Assembly (NCBI RefSeq): GCF_000467105.1
Contig: NZ_BATI01000012.1
Coordinates: 1-64,000, forward strand
Direction: 5' to 3'
Length of the DNA: 64,000 nucleotides
Origin: Aquipseudomonas alcaligenes NBRC 14159
Lineage (GTDB): Bacteria; Pseudomonadota; Gammaproteobacteria; Pseudomonadales; Pseudomonadaceae
Under the pieces are notes generated by a model, which worked only from the letters and a program-made list of their open reading frames with translations, did not search any database and was not told where the DNA came from. Position 1 is the first letter of the stretch. Every line of letters begins with the position of its first letter. A program made the position numbers and the translations under genes. Shown here one piece after another: positions 42,176 through 50,337 of the stretch.

Positions 42176-43372
42176 CTAGCCCAACACTTCGCTCAGCGGA
42201 ATGAAACGCAGCACATCGCCTTCGGCATAGCTCCGCTCTTCCAGCACCTCCACCAGGCCATCAGCCCAGGCCGCGCTGCGCAGCACGCCGGAACTCTGGT
42301 TCGGGTAGAGCACGGCGCGGCCGTTTTCCAGGCGCGCGCGCAGGTACTCGCGGCGCTTGCCCGGCTTGCTCCAGGCGAAGCCGGCCGCGACCTCGACGCT
42401 CAGCGGCGCGACCCGCTGCACGCCGAGGCGGCGTAACAGGTAGGGCCTGGCCAGCAGGGCGAACGTCACCAGGGTAGAGGCCGGATTGCCCGGCAGACCA
42501 AGCACCGGTACGCCACGGAAATGCCCGCAGGTGAGCGGCTTGCCCGGTTTGATCGCCAGCTTCCACAGGGCCAGTTCGCCCTCCTCGCGCAGCACCTGGC
42601 CGAGGTGATCGGCCTCGCCCACCGACACGCCGCCAGTGGAGAGGATCAGGTCGGCGTCGCCGAGAGCGGCCAGCGCCTCGCGGGTGCGCTGCGCATCGTC
42701 CGGCAGGATGCCGGCGTCGCGTACCTCGCAGCCGAGGCGCTGCAACCAGGCGCAGAGCAGGCTGCGGTTGCTGTTGTAGATCTGCCCCGGACCGAGCGGC
42801 TGCCCGGGCTCGACCAGCTCGTCACCGGTCGACACCACCGCCACTCGCGGCCTGCGTCGCACCACCAGCACCGCGCAACCGAGCGAGGCGGCCAGCCCCA
42901 GCTCGACCGGCCCCAGGCGGGTGCCGGCCGGCAGCACCACTTCACCGGCACGGGTCTCCTGCCCCTGGGGGCGGACGTTCTGCCCGACCTTGATCGGCTC
43001 AAGGAAGCGCACCCGGCCATCCGCCAGAATCTCGGCGTTCTCCTGCATTTCCACCGTGTCGGCGCCCGCCGGCAGCGGCGCGCCGGTAAAGATGCGCGCA
43101 CAGGTACCCGGCTGCAGCGGTTCCGGCGCCTGGCCTGCAAGGATGCGCTGGCTCACCGCCAGCGGCTCCCCCTGCCAGTCGGCCAGACGCAGGGTATAGC
43201 CATCCATGGCGCTGTTTGGCCAGGGCGGCAGGTCGAGACCGGCGACCAGATCGGTGGCCAGCACACGTCCATCGGCAGCGGCCAGCGAAACGATCTCACG
43301 TGCATCGATCGGCGTCGCCTCGGCCAGCGCCAGCAGGCGACCCAGCGCTTCCTCGACCGGCAGCAGGCTCAT
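42176..43372 (-). CDS. moeA: Molybdopterin molybdenumtransferase MoeA
   Basis: A 398-residue enzyme that inserts molybdate into adenylated molybdopterin. It shows the conserved SAMDGYTLR block (about 53-61), STGDELV (about 181-187), the SNRS-like YNSNRSLL, the catalytic Asp loop STGGVSVGEADHLG (about 239-252), and KPGKPLTCG. All MoeA domains are present. Overlaps moaB by 4 bp. Confidence 0.94.
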   Translation of the reverse strand: MSLLPVEEALGRLLALAEATPIDAREIVSLAAADGRVLATDLVAGLDLPPWPNSAMDGYTLRLADWQGEPLAVSQRILAGQAPEPLQPGTCARIFTGAPLPAGADTVEMQENAEILADGRVRFLEPIKVGQNVRPQGQETRAGEVVLPAGTRLGPVELGLAASLGCAVLVVRRRPRVAVVSTGDELVEPGQPLGPGQIYNSNRSLLCAWLQRLGCEVRDAGILPDDAQRTREALAALGDADLILSTGGVSVGEADHLGQVLREEGELALWKLAIKPGKPLTCGHFRGVPVLGLPGNPASTLVTFALLARPYLLRRLGVQRVAPLSVEVAAGFAWSKPGKRREYLRARLENGRAVLYPNQSSGVLRSAAWADGLVEVLEERSYAEGDVLRFIPLSEVLG

Positions 43373-43908
43373 CCGCGGCTACCGCAGGGCGCCGCCTGCT
43401 TCAGGTGCGGGACGAAGTTGCAGGGGCGATGGCGATTGTCCAGCTGCTCGTCGAGGATGCCGTCCCAGGCGGTGCGACAGGCATTGGTCGAGCCCGGCAG
43501 GCAGCACACCAGGGTGCCGTTGGCCAGGCCGGCCAGGGCGCGCGACTGCATGCTGGAGGTACCGATATCAGCCACCGAGATCTGCCGGAAGTACTCGCCG
43601 AAGCCATCCACCTGCTTGTCCAGCAGGCAGGCCACCGCTTCGGGCGTGCTGTCGCGGCCGGTGAAACCGGTGCCGCCGGTGATCAGCACCACCTGCACCT
43701 CATCCTCGGCAATCCACTGCGCCACCTGGGCGCGGATGCGGTACAGGTCGTCCTTGAGCAGCACCCGTGCGGCCAGGTGATGGCCGGCAGCGCTGAGGCG
43801 GTCGACGAACAGCTGGCCGGAGGTGTCGGTATCCAGGGAACGGGTATCGCTGACGGTAAGAACGGCGATGTTCAGCGGCACGAAAGCCGCCTCGGCCTTG
43901 TGGCTCAT
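43369..43908 (-). CDS. moaB: Molybdenum cofactor protein MoaB
   Basis: A 179-residue MogA/MoaB-fold protein that adenylates molybdopterin in some bacteria. [17 protein letters not shown] (about 76-92) carries the signature with the catalytic Asp, and [13 protein letters not shown] (about 138-150) follows. moeA overlaps its end by 4 bp. It is divergent from mobA over 67 bp. The MOSC protein in this window is a likely Moco user. Confidence 0.93.
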   Translation of the reverse strand: MSHKAEAAFVPLNIAVLTVSDTRSLDTDTSGQLFVDRLSAAGHHLAARVLLKDDLYRIRAQVAQWIAEDEVQVVLITGGTGFTGRDSTPEAVACLLDKQVDGFGEYFRQISVADIGTSSMQSRALAGLANGTLVCCLPGSTNACRTAWDGILDEQLDNRHRPCNFVPHLKQAAPCGSRG

Positions 43909-43975
43909 GGCAGGGTCCGGTTGTGGTGAAAACTGGCCGGTGTTATATCACAGGCCCCGCACCAGAGCGCCTGCC

Positions 43976-44569
43976 ATGACCCGCCCGGACCTGCCGCCCT
44001 GCTCCATCCTGCTGCTCGCCGGTGGCCGTGGCCAGCGCATGGGCGGGCAGGACAAAGGGCTGATCGAATGGCGCGGCCAGCCGCTGATTGCCCACCTGCA
44101 TGAGGCGGTACGCCCCCTGACCGACGACCTGATCATCTCCTGCAATCGCAACGCCGAGCGCTACGCGGCCTACGCCGACCGTTTGGTGAGCGATGCCGAG
44201 AGCGACTTCCCCGGCCCGCTGGCCGGCATCCTCGCCGGCCTCGCCGCCGCCCGCCATGACTGGCTTCTGGTGCTGCCCTGCGACGCCCCGCTGATTGATC
44301 ACGCCCTGTTGCAGGCGCTGCGCGAAACGGCAGAAGGCAACCCGGCAACGCCGGTGATGGTGAAGCAGGACGAGCAGTGGCAGCCCATGTTCTGCCTGCT
44401 GCCCAGATCTGCACTCGGGCGGCTGCACGAGGAGTGGCAAAAAGGCCAACGCAGCCCCCTGCGGGCCCTGCTGCGCCTGGATGCGCGCGCCTGCCGCTGC
44501 GCCCTGGACGACCCACGCCTGGCCAATCTGAATACCCCCCAGCTGCTGTCGCAAACCACAGCGGGTTGA
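43976..44569 (+). CDS. mobA: Molybdenum cofactor guanylyltransferase MobA
   Basis: A 197-residue GTP transferase that makes Mo-bis-MGD for DMSO-reductase-type enzymes. The nucleotide loop [17 protein letters not shown] (11-27) and the metal-binding LPCDAPLI segment near 100 are intact. I chose ATG 43976, giving [14 protein letters not shown]; the frame extends upstream into the moaB promoter and is not needed. A weak GAGCG is the only ribosome-site candidate. Confidence 0.93.
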   Translation: MTRPDLPPCSILLLAGGRGQRMGGQDKGLIEWRGQPLIAHLHEAVRPLTDDLIISCNRNAERYAAYADRLVSDAESDFPGPLAGILAGLAAARHDWLLVLPCDAPLIDHALLQALRETAEGNPATPVMVKQDEQWQPMFCLLPRSALGRLHEEWQKGQRSPLRALLRLDARACRCALDDPRLANLNTPQLLSQTTAG

Positions 44570-44629
44570 ACTTGAGCCGCAGGATTCCGTCAGACCAACG
44601 GTACTCACCAGCAAATCAAGGAGTTACCC

Positions 44630-44851
44630 ATGAACCGACGGAAGCTGCCCATCCTCTTCGCCAGCCTCGGCTTCATTGTCCTCGCCGGCTGCTCGACCCC
44701 CAGCGTGATTACCCTCAACGATGGCAGCCAGATCCAGACCGTGGACACCCCGGCATTCGATGAGGATTCGGGCTTCTACGAGTTCGAACAGCTCGACGGC
44801 AAACCCGCGAAGATCAACAAGGATCAGGTGATTACCGTCAAGGAACTCTGA
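44630..44851 (+). CDS. YgdI/YgdR-family lipoprotein
   Basis: A 73-residue small lipoprotein with lipobox VLAGC (18-22) and a C-terminal YgdI/YgdR (DUF903) domain ITLNDGSQIQTVDTPAFDEDSG. AAGGAG lies seven bases before the ATG. Such proteins are abundant in envelope stress conditions but unassigned in function. Ends 90 bp before the tRNA-Pro gene. Confidence 0.88.
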   Translation: MNRRKLPILFASLGFIVLAGCSTPSVITLNDGSQIQTVDTPAFDEDSGFYEFEQLDGKPAKINKDQVITVKEL

Positions 44852-44900
44852 TGCATTACCCCACAGGGACGTGGGGCAAAAAAACTTTTCAGCTAACCCC

Positions 44901-44928
44901 TTGTGCAGCAAAACTTTTTCGGTAAAAT
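44901..44928 (+). promoter_or_regulatory. promoter of tRNA-Pro
   Basis: TTGTGC (44901-44906), a 16-bp spacer and TAAAAT (44923-44928) lie 12 bp before the tRNA, at the right distance for a start near the 5' end. Confidence 0.6.
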
Positions 44929-44940
44929 GCGCGCCATCTT

Positions 44941-45017
44941 CGGAGCGTAGCGCAGCTTGGTAGCGCGTCTCGTTCGGGACGAGAAGGTCGCTGGTTCGAA
45001 TCCAGTCGCTCCGACCA
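44941..45017 (+). tRNA. tRNA-Pro (CGG)
   Basis: A 77-nt cloverleaf: acceptor CGGAGCG pairs with CGCTCCG, the anticodon loop TTCGGGA gives anticodon CGG (proline), and GGTTCGAATCC forms the T arm. CCA is encoded at the 3' end. Confidence 0.95.
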
Positions 45018-45044
45018 ATCCCCGAATCGACGAAAGTCGATCAG

Positions 45045-45071
45045 AAAAAACCGGCCCTAGGCCGGTTTTTT
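45045..45071. terminator. terminator after tRNA-Pro
   Basis: The arm AAAAAACCGGCC, loop CTA and its complement form a 12-bp stem ending in six Ts, 28 bp past the tRNA-Pro end. It works in both directions. Confidence 0.9.
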
Positions 45072-45088
45072 CGTTTATGCCCCCACAA

Positions 45089-45122
45089 AAAAGCCCGCAC
45101 GCCTGAATGGCTGCGGGCTTTT
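45089..45122 (-). terminator. terminator after tRNA-Arg (CCT)
   Basis: AAAAGCCCGCA (45089-45099) pairs with TGCGGGCTTTT (45112-45122) across a 12-base loop; the minus-strand T-run follows. It lies 8 bp beyond the 3' end of the minus-strand tRNA-Arg. Confidence 0.8.
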
Positions 45123-45129
45123 GACATTC

Positions 45130-45206
45130 TGGCGTCCCAGAGAGGGGTCGAACCTCCAACCTTCCCCTTAGGAGGGGGATGCTCTATCCGATTGAGCTAC
45201 TGGGAC
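45130..45206 (-). tRNA. tRNA-Arg (CCT)
   Basis: Read on the minus strand, acceptor GTCCCAG pairs with CTGGGAC, the anticodon loop CTCCTAA gives CCT (arginine), and GGTTCGACC forms the T loop. CCA is encoded at 45130-45132. This 77-nt gene is a common integration target in pseudomonads, but no element or duplicated 3' end is seen next to it. Confidence 0.95.
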
Positions 45207-45624
45207 ACACAACGGGGCGGCATGTTAACGGTCGGTCGCGCATTTGTCATGCCATTCGCAGCATGGAATCGGCCAGCTATTCACTATCGGCAACCATGAC
45301 CGCGCAGCCGTTTTCCGGCCACCAACAGAAATCCGCAAAATCCAGCGAGAAGGCTCTAGAATGGGCATCACAGAATGCAGCACGCAAAAAGGCGCGACTG
45401 CTTTTGCCTATCTGTACGCATTTCGGACAACTGGTGCTGGCAAAGCGCCGCCACTAGGACCACACTTTGACATGTAATTGGCGTCAATTAGTTGTCCGGC
45501 GCCCCAATAATCCGATGCGAATCCCGGCTGAACGGCTAGTGCCTATCATGGTCAAAGCAGCGACAATCAATAGCTGAATGCCAGCATCGCTTTCCTGAAC
45601 TAACCGGTTTAATGTATACGCCCT
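45207..45624. other. 418-bp gap upstream of the AmrZ-type gene
   Basis: No supported gene lies here. The AT content is higher than in the flanks. Near the right end a palindrome AACCGGTT (45602-45609) lies just before the regulator gene, a plausible operator or promoter site. An open frame on the plus strand (45179-45457) runs through the tRNA and has no ribosome site. Nothing that marks an integrated element is seen. Confidence 0.5.
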
Positions 45625-45942
45625 ATGAAACAGGCCATCTATTCCAGCCGTACGGCTGACAAGTTTGTAGTCCGCCTGCCCGACGGTATGCGTGAACGCA
45701 TCGCCGACGTGGCGCGTAATCATCACCGCAGCATGAACTCGGAGATCATCGCTCGCCTGGAGCAGAGTCTGATCCAGGAGGACTCTCTGGGCGATGAGCT
45801 GAACCTGCGCCTGGACAGCCCCGAGCTATCCCTGCACGAGCGCGAGCTGCTGCAGCGCTTCCGTCAGCTGTCGCGTCGCCAGCAGAATGCCCTGGTCTCC
45901 CTGATCGCCCACGATGCCGAGATGGCTGCCGAAGAGGCCTGA
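45625..45942 (+). CDS. amrZ: AmrZ/AlgZ-type ribbon-helix-helix regulator
   Basis: A 105-residue Arc-family DNA-binding protein. It contains the ribbon [20 protein letters not shown] (about 9-28) and helices with [17 protein letters not shown], then a C-terminal helix rich in Leu/Gln with [15 protein letters not shown]. It matches the P. aeruginosa alginate/motility regulator AmrZ closely in sequence as I recall it. No ribosome site is visible before the ATG; the recalled N-terminus MRPLKQ aligns upstream of it (codons ATA CGC CCT), so the true start is unclear. Its partner genes are elsewhere. mgtE ends 52 bp away in the opposite direction. Confidence 0.75.
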   Translation: MKQAIYSSRTADKFVVRLPDGMRERIADVARNHHRSMNSEIIARLEQSLIQEDSLGDELNLRLDSPELSLHERELLQRFRQLSRRQQNALVSLIAHDAEMAAEEA

Positions 45943-45955
45943 TCGCCCAACCAAT

Positions 45956-45983
45956 AAAAAAGCCGGCTCACGCCGGCTTTTTT
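45956..45983. terminator. bidirectional terminator between amrZ and mgtE
   Basis: AAAAAAGCCGGC, loop TCAC and its complement form a 12-bp stem with T-runs on both strands, 14 bp past the amrZ stop and before the mgtE end. Confidence 0.9.
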
Positions 45984-45994
45984 ATGCCCTTCGA

Positions 45995-47437
45995 TCAGAG
46001 CAGGAACAGCGTCGCAAGCCCCAGGAAGATGAAGAAGCCACCGCTGTCGGTCATCGCAGTGATCATCACGCTGGCGCCCATCGCAGGGTCTCGCCCCGCG
46101 CGCATCAGCGTCATGGGAATCAACACCCCCATGAGCGCCGCCAGCAGCAAATTGAGCGTCATGGCGCCGGTCATCACCAGGCCGAGCGACCAGCTGCCAT
46201 ACAGCAGGTAGGCAACCACACCGATCACCCCACCCCATAGCACACCGTTGATCAGCGCCACCCCCAGCTCCTTGCGCATCAGCCGCGAGGTGTTGCCGGT
46301 GCTGACCTGATCCAGCGCCAGGGCACGCACAATCATGGTGATGGTCTGGTTGCCCGAGTTACCACCAATGCCCGCCACGATCGGCATCAGGGCAGCCAAC
46401 GCCACCAGCTTCTCGATGGAACCCTCGAACAGACCGATCACCCGCGAAGCGATAAAAGCCGTGATCAGGTTGATGGCCAGCCAGGCCCAGCGGTTGCCAA
46501 CCGACTTCCACACCGAGGCGAAGATGTCCTCTTCCTCACGCAGACCGGCCATGTTGAGCACTTCGCTTTCGCTCTCTTCACGGATCAGGTCGACCATCTC
46601 GTCGATGGTCAGACGACCGATCAGCCGCCCCTCTCCATCCACGACCGGCGCGGAAATCAGGTCGTAGCGCTCGAAGGCCTGCGCCGCGTCGTGAGCGTCC
46701 TCGCCCGGCTGGAAACTCACCGGATCACTGGCCATCACCTCACCGACCTGTTTGTCGGGGTCGTTGACCAGCAGTCGCTTGATCGGCAGAACGCCCTTGA
46801 GCACGCCGTCGTAGTCGACCACGAACAGCTTGTCAGTGTGCCCTGGCAGCTCCTTGAGGCGGCGCAGATAGCGCAGCACCACCTCCAGACTGACGTCCTC
46901 GCGGATGGTGACCATCTCGAAGTCCATCAGCGCGCCGACCTGGTCATCCTCGTAGGACAGCGCTGACCGCACCCGCTCACGCTGCTGTGCGTCGAGCGAC
47001 TCCATAAGCTCGAGCACCACGTCACGCGGCAGCTCCGGCGCCAGGTCCGCCAGCTCGTCCGCATCCATCTCCTTGGCCGCAGCAAGGATTTCATGGTCAT
47101 CCATGTCCGCGATCAGCGACTCACGGACCGCATCGGACACTTCGAGGAGGATGTCACCGTCACGCTCAGCCTTGACCAGCTGCCAGACGGTCAGGCGATC
47201 AGCCAGCGGCAGGGCTTCGAGAATATGGGCAACGTCGGCGGAGTGCAGCTCATCAAGCTTGCGCTGCAGTTCAGCGAGGTTCTGCCGGTGAACCAGGTTT
47301 TCCACCAGGTCACGGTGCAGGCCTTCCTGGCGGTGAGTCAGGCCCTCCACAAGCTTATGGCGATGCAGCAGATCAACCACCTGTGCGAGGCGGTCCTGCA
47401 GGCTCTCTTGCGGCTTTTTAGCTTCTACTTCAGTCAT
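45995..47437 (-). CDS. mgtE: Magnesium transporter MgtE
   Basis: A 480-residue magnesium channel with an N-terminal acidic superhelical domain (about 30-150), two CBS domains (about 155-285) and a C-terminal membrane part of about five helices. The conserved GIGGNSGNQTITMIVRALALDQ (about 365-386) contains the pore-lining segment. Mg2+ sensing by the CBS/N domains closes the pore in the family. Standing alone, its neighbours give no extra hint. Confidence 0.93.
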   Translation of the reverse strand: MTEVEAKKPQESLQDRLAQVVDLLHRHKLVEGLTHRQEGLHRDLVENLVHRQNLAELQRKLDELHSADVAHILEALPLADRLTVWQLVKAERDGDILLEVSDAVRESLIADMDDHEILAAAKEMDADELADLAPELPRDVVLELMESLDAQQRERVRSALSYEDDQVGALMDFEMVTIREDVSLEVVLRYLRRLKELPGHTDKLFVVDYDGVLKGVLPIKRLLVNDPDKQVGEVMASDPVSFQPGEDAHDAAQAFERYDLISAPVVDGEGRLIGRLTIDEMVDLIREESESEVLNMAGLREEEDIFASVWKSVGNRWAWLAINLITAFIASRVIGLFEGSIEKLVALAALMPIVAGIGGNSGNQTITMIVRALALDQVSTGNTSRLMRKELGVALINGVLWGGVIGVVAYLLYGSWSLGLVMTGAMTLNLLLAALMGVLIPMTLMRAGRDPAMGASVMITAMTDSGGFFIFLGLATLFLL

Positions 47438-47748
47438 ACGGCACGCTCCACCCCAGCAGCAGGGCGCGCCGCGGGGCTCAATCGATCAGATCGGGCGGAA
47501 GGAAATTTGAGTAACTACTGGGTAAGTCCATGGTGGTTATCCACAAGCCCCGGCGGGGCTGACACGACAATGATAGCACTGCGACTTGTTTGGGCGCGAC
47601 AAAATCGAGCCTAGAACAAGCGCTTGCGCCATTTTCCTAGACCAGCACACAACCTGCTTTTCCGACGCAAGCAGCCGATCACAAGGCACACTGGCAACAT
47701 CGAAAAGCGAGGCTAGGCTGCAATGGCACTCGTCAAGGAGGACGAATC
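47438..47748. other. 311-bp gap between mgtE and the DUF4124 gene
   Basis: Divergent promoters must lie here. A perfect TTATCCACA DnaA-box match is at 47537-47545, alone, so likely coincidental. CAAGGAGGACGAATC gives a strong ribosome site for the downstream gene. No gene supported. Confidence 0.5.
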
Positions 47749-48252
47749 ATGCAGCGCTCAATCTGCGCAGGAATTTGCGCACTTCTGCTCTACCCTTCCG
47801 CCCCGGCCTCAGCCTCCACGGTCTTCCGCTGCGAAGACAGCAAAGGCCACATCACCTACACGCTGCACGGCTGCCCGGAGAGCGCCAGCCTGGACCTGCA
47901 GGAAGCCCACAACCCCACGCCCGGAAAAGGCAAGGCCGTGCCCCTGGCCAAGACCAAGAAGCCGCATAGCAAGGCCAAGGGCAAAGACAAGAACGAACAG
48001 TTGGTCGTGGTCGGCACCAAGCAGGACGGCTGCGGCAACCGGCTCAGCAGCAGCGAACGGCGCCGCGCGGTGATTCGCCAGCAGGTCCGCGGCGGAATGA
48101 CCCAGCGCGATGTGGAGAGCGCACTCGGCAAGCCTGACAAGATCACCACCAACGACGGCCAGACGCGCTATCACTACGCCGACGACAAGGGCAACAAGCG
48201 CAAGGTGAACTTCGACGAATACGGCTGTGTGAAGGCAAAAGGCAAACGCTGA
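47749..48252 (+). CDS. Exported DUF4124-domain protein
   Basis: A 167-residue periplasmic protein. A signal peptide of about 24 residues (ending ASAS) is followed by the DUF4124 motif TVFRCEDSKGHITYTLHGC (about 24-42). A linker rich in Lys/Ala leads to a C-terminal module with GMTQRDVESALGKPDKI, similar to the SmpA/OmlA/BamE helix pair. Strong AGGAGG ribosome site. Function unknown. Confidence 0.8.
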   Translation: MQRSICAGICALLLYPSAPASASTVFRCEDSKGHITYTLHGCPESASLDLQEAHNPTPGKGKAVPLAKTKKPHSKAKGKDKNEQLVVVGTKQDGCGNRLSSSERRRAVIRQQVRGGMTQRDVESALGKPDKITTNDGQTRYHYADDKGNKRKVNFDEYGCVKAKGKR

Positions 48253-48292
48253 AAAGACAAAAGGCCCGCATCGCTGCGAGCCTTTTGCTGTA

Positions 48293-48369
48293 TGGCGCAC
48301 TCAGGAGGATTCGAACCTCCGACCGCCCGGTTCGTAGCCGGGTACTCTATCCAGCTGAGCTATGAGTGC
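48293..48369 (-). tRNA. tRNA-Arg (ACG)
   Basis: On the minus strand the acceptor GCACTCA pairs with TGAGTGC; the anticodon stem CCCGG/CCGGG encloses loop CTACGAA, giving ACG (arginine). T arm GGTTCGAATCC. CCA is encoded at 48293-48295. 77 nt. Confidence 0.95.
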
Positions 48370-48473
48370 GTGGGTTGCGCATTTTAGTGATCTTAACCAT
48401 CAGGTCAAGCACTTTTCCGAATAATTTCAATAACTTATCGGACTTAGCGCAAACACAACCAAGGTTGTGAATA

Positions 48474-48564
48474 TGGCGGAGAAGGGGGGATTCGAACCCC
48501 CGACACCCTTTTGAGGTGTACTCCCTTAGCAGGGGAGCGCCTTCGGCCACTCGGCCACCTCTCC
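48474..48564 (-). tRNA. tRNA-Ser (GCT)
   Basis: A 91-nt minus-strand gene with a long variable arm, as usual for tRNA-Ser. Acceptor GGAGAGG pairs with the 3' strand, the loop CTGCTAA between CTCCC and GGGAG gives anticodon GCT, T loop GGTTCGAATCC, and CCA is encoded at 48474-48476. Confidence 0.95.
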
Positions 48565-48626
48565 GCAACACGGGGCGCATGATAACCATGTTTTCCCCGT
48601 TTGCAAAGACAAAATTTCGAGAAAAA

Positions 48627-48812
48627 TTAGTGGCTTGGTTCGTCGCCCTTCTCTTTCTGGATGCGCTGGTAAATCTCTTCGCGGTGCACGGCGACTTCCT
48701 TGGGAGCATTGACGCCAATGCGCACCTGATTACCTTTCACGCCCAACACGGTGACGGTGACATCATCACCCACCATCAGGGTCTCTCCGACCCGGCGAGT
48801 CAGAATCAGCAT
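48627..48812 (-). CDS. rsmA: Carbon storage regulator RsmA/CsrA
   Basis: A 61-residue RNA-binding dimer that represses translation by covering GGA motifs in leader hairpins. [17 protein letters not shown] is the family start, and Arg44-region [13 protein letters not shown] carries the RNA-contacting Arg. AAGGAG precedes the ATG by six bases. Order rsmA downstream of lysC and alaS is the usual pseudomonad arrangement; tRNA-Ser and tRNA-Arg follow. Confidence 0.97.
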
Positions 48813-48952
48813 TCCTTTCTCCTTACGGATTCAATTACGGGACAACAGTCTGCAGAAATAAAATGGTGGCAGCCCCGCGCATATCAAGTGCGACGCCTTC
48901 ACCCAAGTATTGACCAGCCCGGACAAAAGGAAAGTTCCCCGCCAAACCGACC

Positions 48953-48987
48953 AAAAAAGCGAAAGGCGCGGATCGCCGCGCCTTTCG
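48953..48987 (-). terminator. rho-independent terminator of lysC
   Basis: A perfect 12-bp stem (CGAAAGGCGCGG and its complement, 48960-48987) with a 4-nt loop; the minus strand continues with a CTTTTTTGG T-run (48953-48958). It separates lysC from rsmA, which thus needs its own promoter in the 184-bp gap. Confidence 0.85.
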
Positions 48988-48996
48988 GGTAGAGCA

Positions 48997-50235
48997 TCAC
49001 TCGGCCTGTCGGGCCGGAGCGTCCAGATCGAAGGCAGTGTGCAGCGCGCGCACGGCCAGCTCCAGGTACTTCTCCTCGATGACCACGGAGACCTTGATCT
49101 CGGAGGTGGAGATCATCTGGATATTGATGGTTTCCTTGGCCAGCGCCTCGAACATGCGGCTGGCGACACCGGCGTGCGAGCGCATACCAACACCGACGAT
49201 GGAGACCTTGGCGATATTGGTGTCGCCGATTACCTCGCGGGCACCCAGCTCGCGCGCGGTGTTCTCCAACACGCCCATGGCGTTGTTGTAGTCGTTGCGG
49301 TGCACAGTGAAGGTGAAGTCGGTGGTGTTATCGTGCGCCACGTTCTGCACGATCATGTCCACTTCGATGTTCGCGGCACTGATCGGGCCGAGGATCTTGA
49401 AGGCCACGCCGGGGATATCCGGTACGCCACGGATGGTCAGCTTGGCTTCGTCGCGATTGAAGGCGATGCCGGAGATGATCGGCTGTTCCATGGATTCCTC
49501 TTCATCAAGGGTAATGAGGGTGCCCGGACCCTCCTGGAAGCTGTGCAGCACGCGCAGCGGGACGTTGTACTTGCCGGCGAATTCCACCGAGCGGATCTGC
49601 AGCACCTTGGAGCCGAGGCTGGCCATTTCCAGCATCTCCTCGAAGGTGATCTTGTCCAGGCGCTGGGCCTTCGGCACCACGCGCGGATCGGTGGTATAGA
49701 CGCCATCGACGTCGGTATAGATCTGGCACTCATCGGCTTTCAGCGCGGCGGCCAGGGCCACGCCGGTGGTATCGGAGCCGCCACGACCGAGCGTGGTGAT
49801 GTTGCCCTGCTCGTCCACACCCTGGAAGCCGGCGACCACCACGACCTTGCCGGCCTTGAGGTCGGCACGGATCTTCTGGTCATCGATCTGCAGGATGCGC
49901 GCCTTGGTATGCGCGCTGTCGGTGAGGATGCGCACCTGGTTGCCGGTGTAGGACACCGCCGGCACGCCGCGCTGGATCAGGGCCATGGCCAGCAGGGCGA
50001 TGGTCACCTGCTCACCGGTGGAAACCATCACGTCCAGCTCGCGCGGAACCGGCTGGCCGTCGCTGACCTGCTTGGCCAGGTCGATCAGACGATTGGTCTC
50101 ACCGCTCATGGCGGAAACCACGACGACGATGTCGTCGCCGCGCTCGCGGAATTTCTTCACCTTCTCGGCAACCTGCTGGATACGCTCCACGGTGCCGACT
50201 GAGGTGCCCCCAAACTTCTGTACGATCAAAGCCAT
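48997..50235 (-). CDS. lysC: Aspartate kinase LysC
   Basis: A 412-residue aspartokinase, first step of the lysine/threonine/methionine pathway. It has KFGGTSVGT (7-15) at the ATP/aspartate site, the FQGVDEQGNITTLGRGGSD region (about 140-158) and two C-terminal ACT domains (about 265-405) that bind inhibitory amino acids. The ATG at 50235 gives the family start MALIVQKFGG. alaS is 102 bp upstream on the same strand. Confidence 0.96.
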   Translation of the reverse strand: MALIVQKFGGTSVGTVERIQQVAEKVKKFRERGDDIVVVVSAMSGETNRLIDLAKQVSDGQPVPRELDVMVSTGEQVTIALLAMALIQRGVPAVSYTGNQVRILTDSAHTKARILQIDDQKIRADLKAGKVVVVAGFQGVDEQGNITTLGRGGSDTTGVALAAALKADECQIYTDVDGVYTTDPRVVPKAQRLDKITFEEMLEMASLGSKVLQIRSVEFAGKYNVPLRVLHSFQEGPGTLITLDEEESMEQPIISGIAFNRDEAKLTIRGVPDIPGVAFKILGPISAANIEVDMIVQNVAHDNTTDFTFTVHRNDYNNAMGVLENTARELGAREVIGDTNIAKVSIVGVGMRSHAGVASRMFEALAKETINIQMISTSEIKVSVVIEEKYLELAVRALHTAFDLDAPARQAE

Positions 50236-50337
50236 GTCAAAAAGCCGCCTGATTCCTCGAAGGGCGCCCATTAAACCCGCATCGGGTCACACTGCCAAGG
50301 CCCGCCGGACGCACTGCGAGCCCTGGTTTCCCTGCTT

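Noticed and set aside
44859..44876. CCCCAC/GTGGGG hairpin after the lipoprotein gene
   Set aside because: Short stem followed by A, not T, on the coding strand; not a convincing terminator for the lipoprotein gene.
45130..45206. tRNA-Arg as attachment site of an integrated island
   Set aside because: No integrase, no duplicated 3' tRNA end and no foreign gene block on either side.
45179..45457. 92-codon plus-strand frame starting inside tRNA-Arg
   Set aside because: Runs through a tRNA gene in antisense, lacks a ribosome site and shows no motif.
47537..47545. Perfect DnaA box TTATCCACA
   Set aside because: Only one, with no AT-rich unwinding region, dnaA/dnaN or parAB nearby; not an origin.
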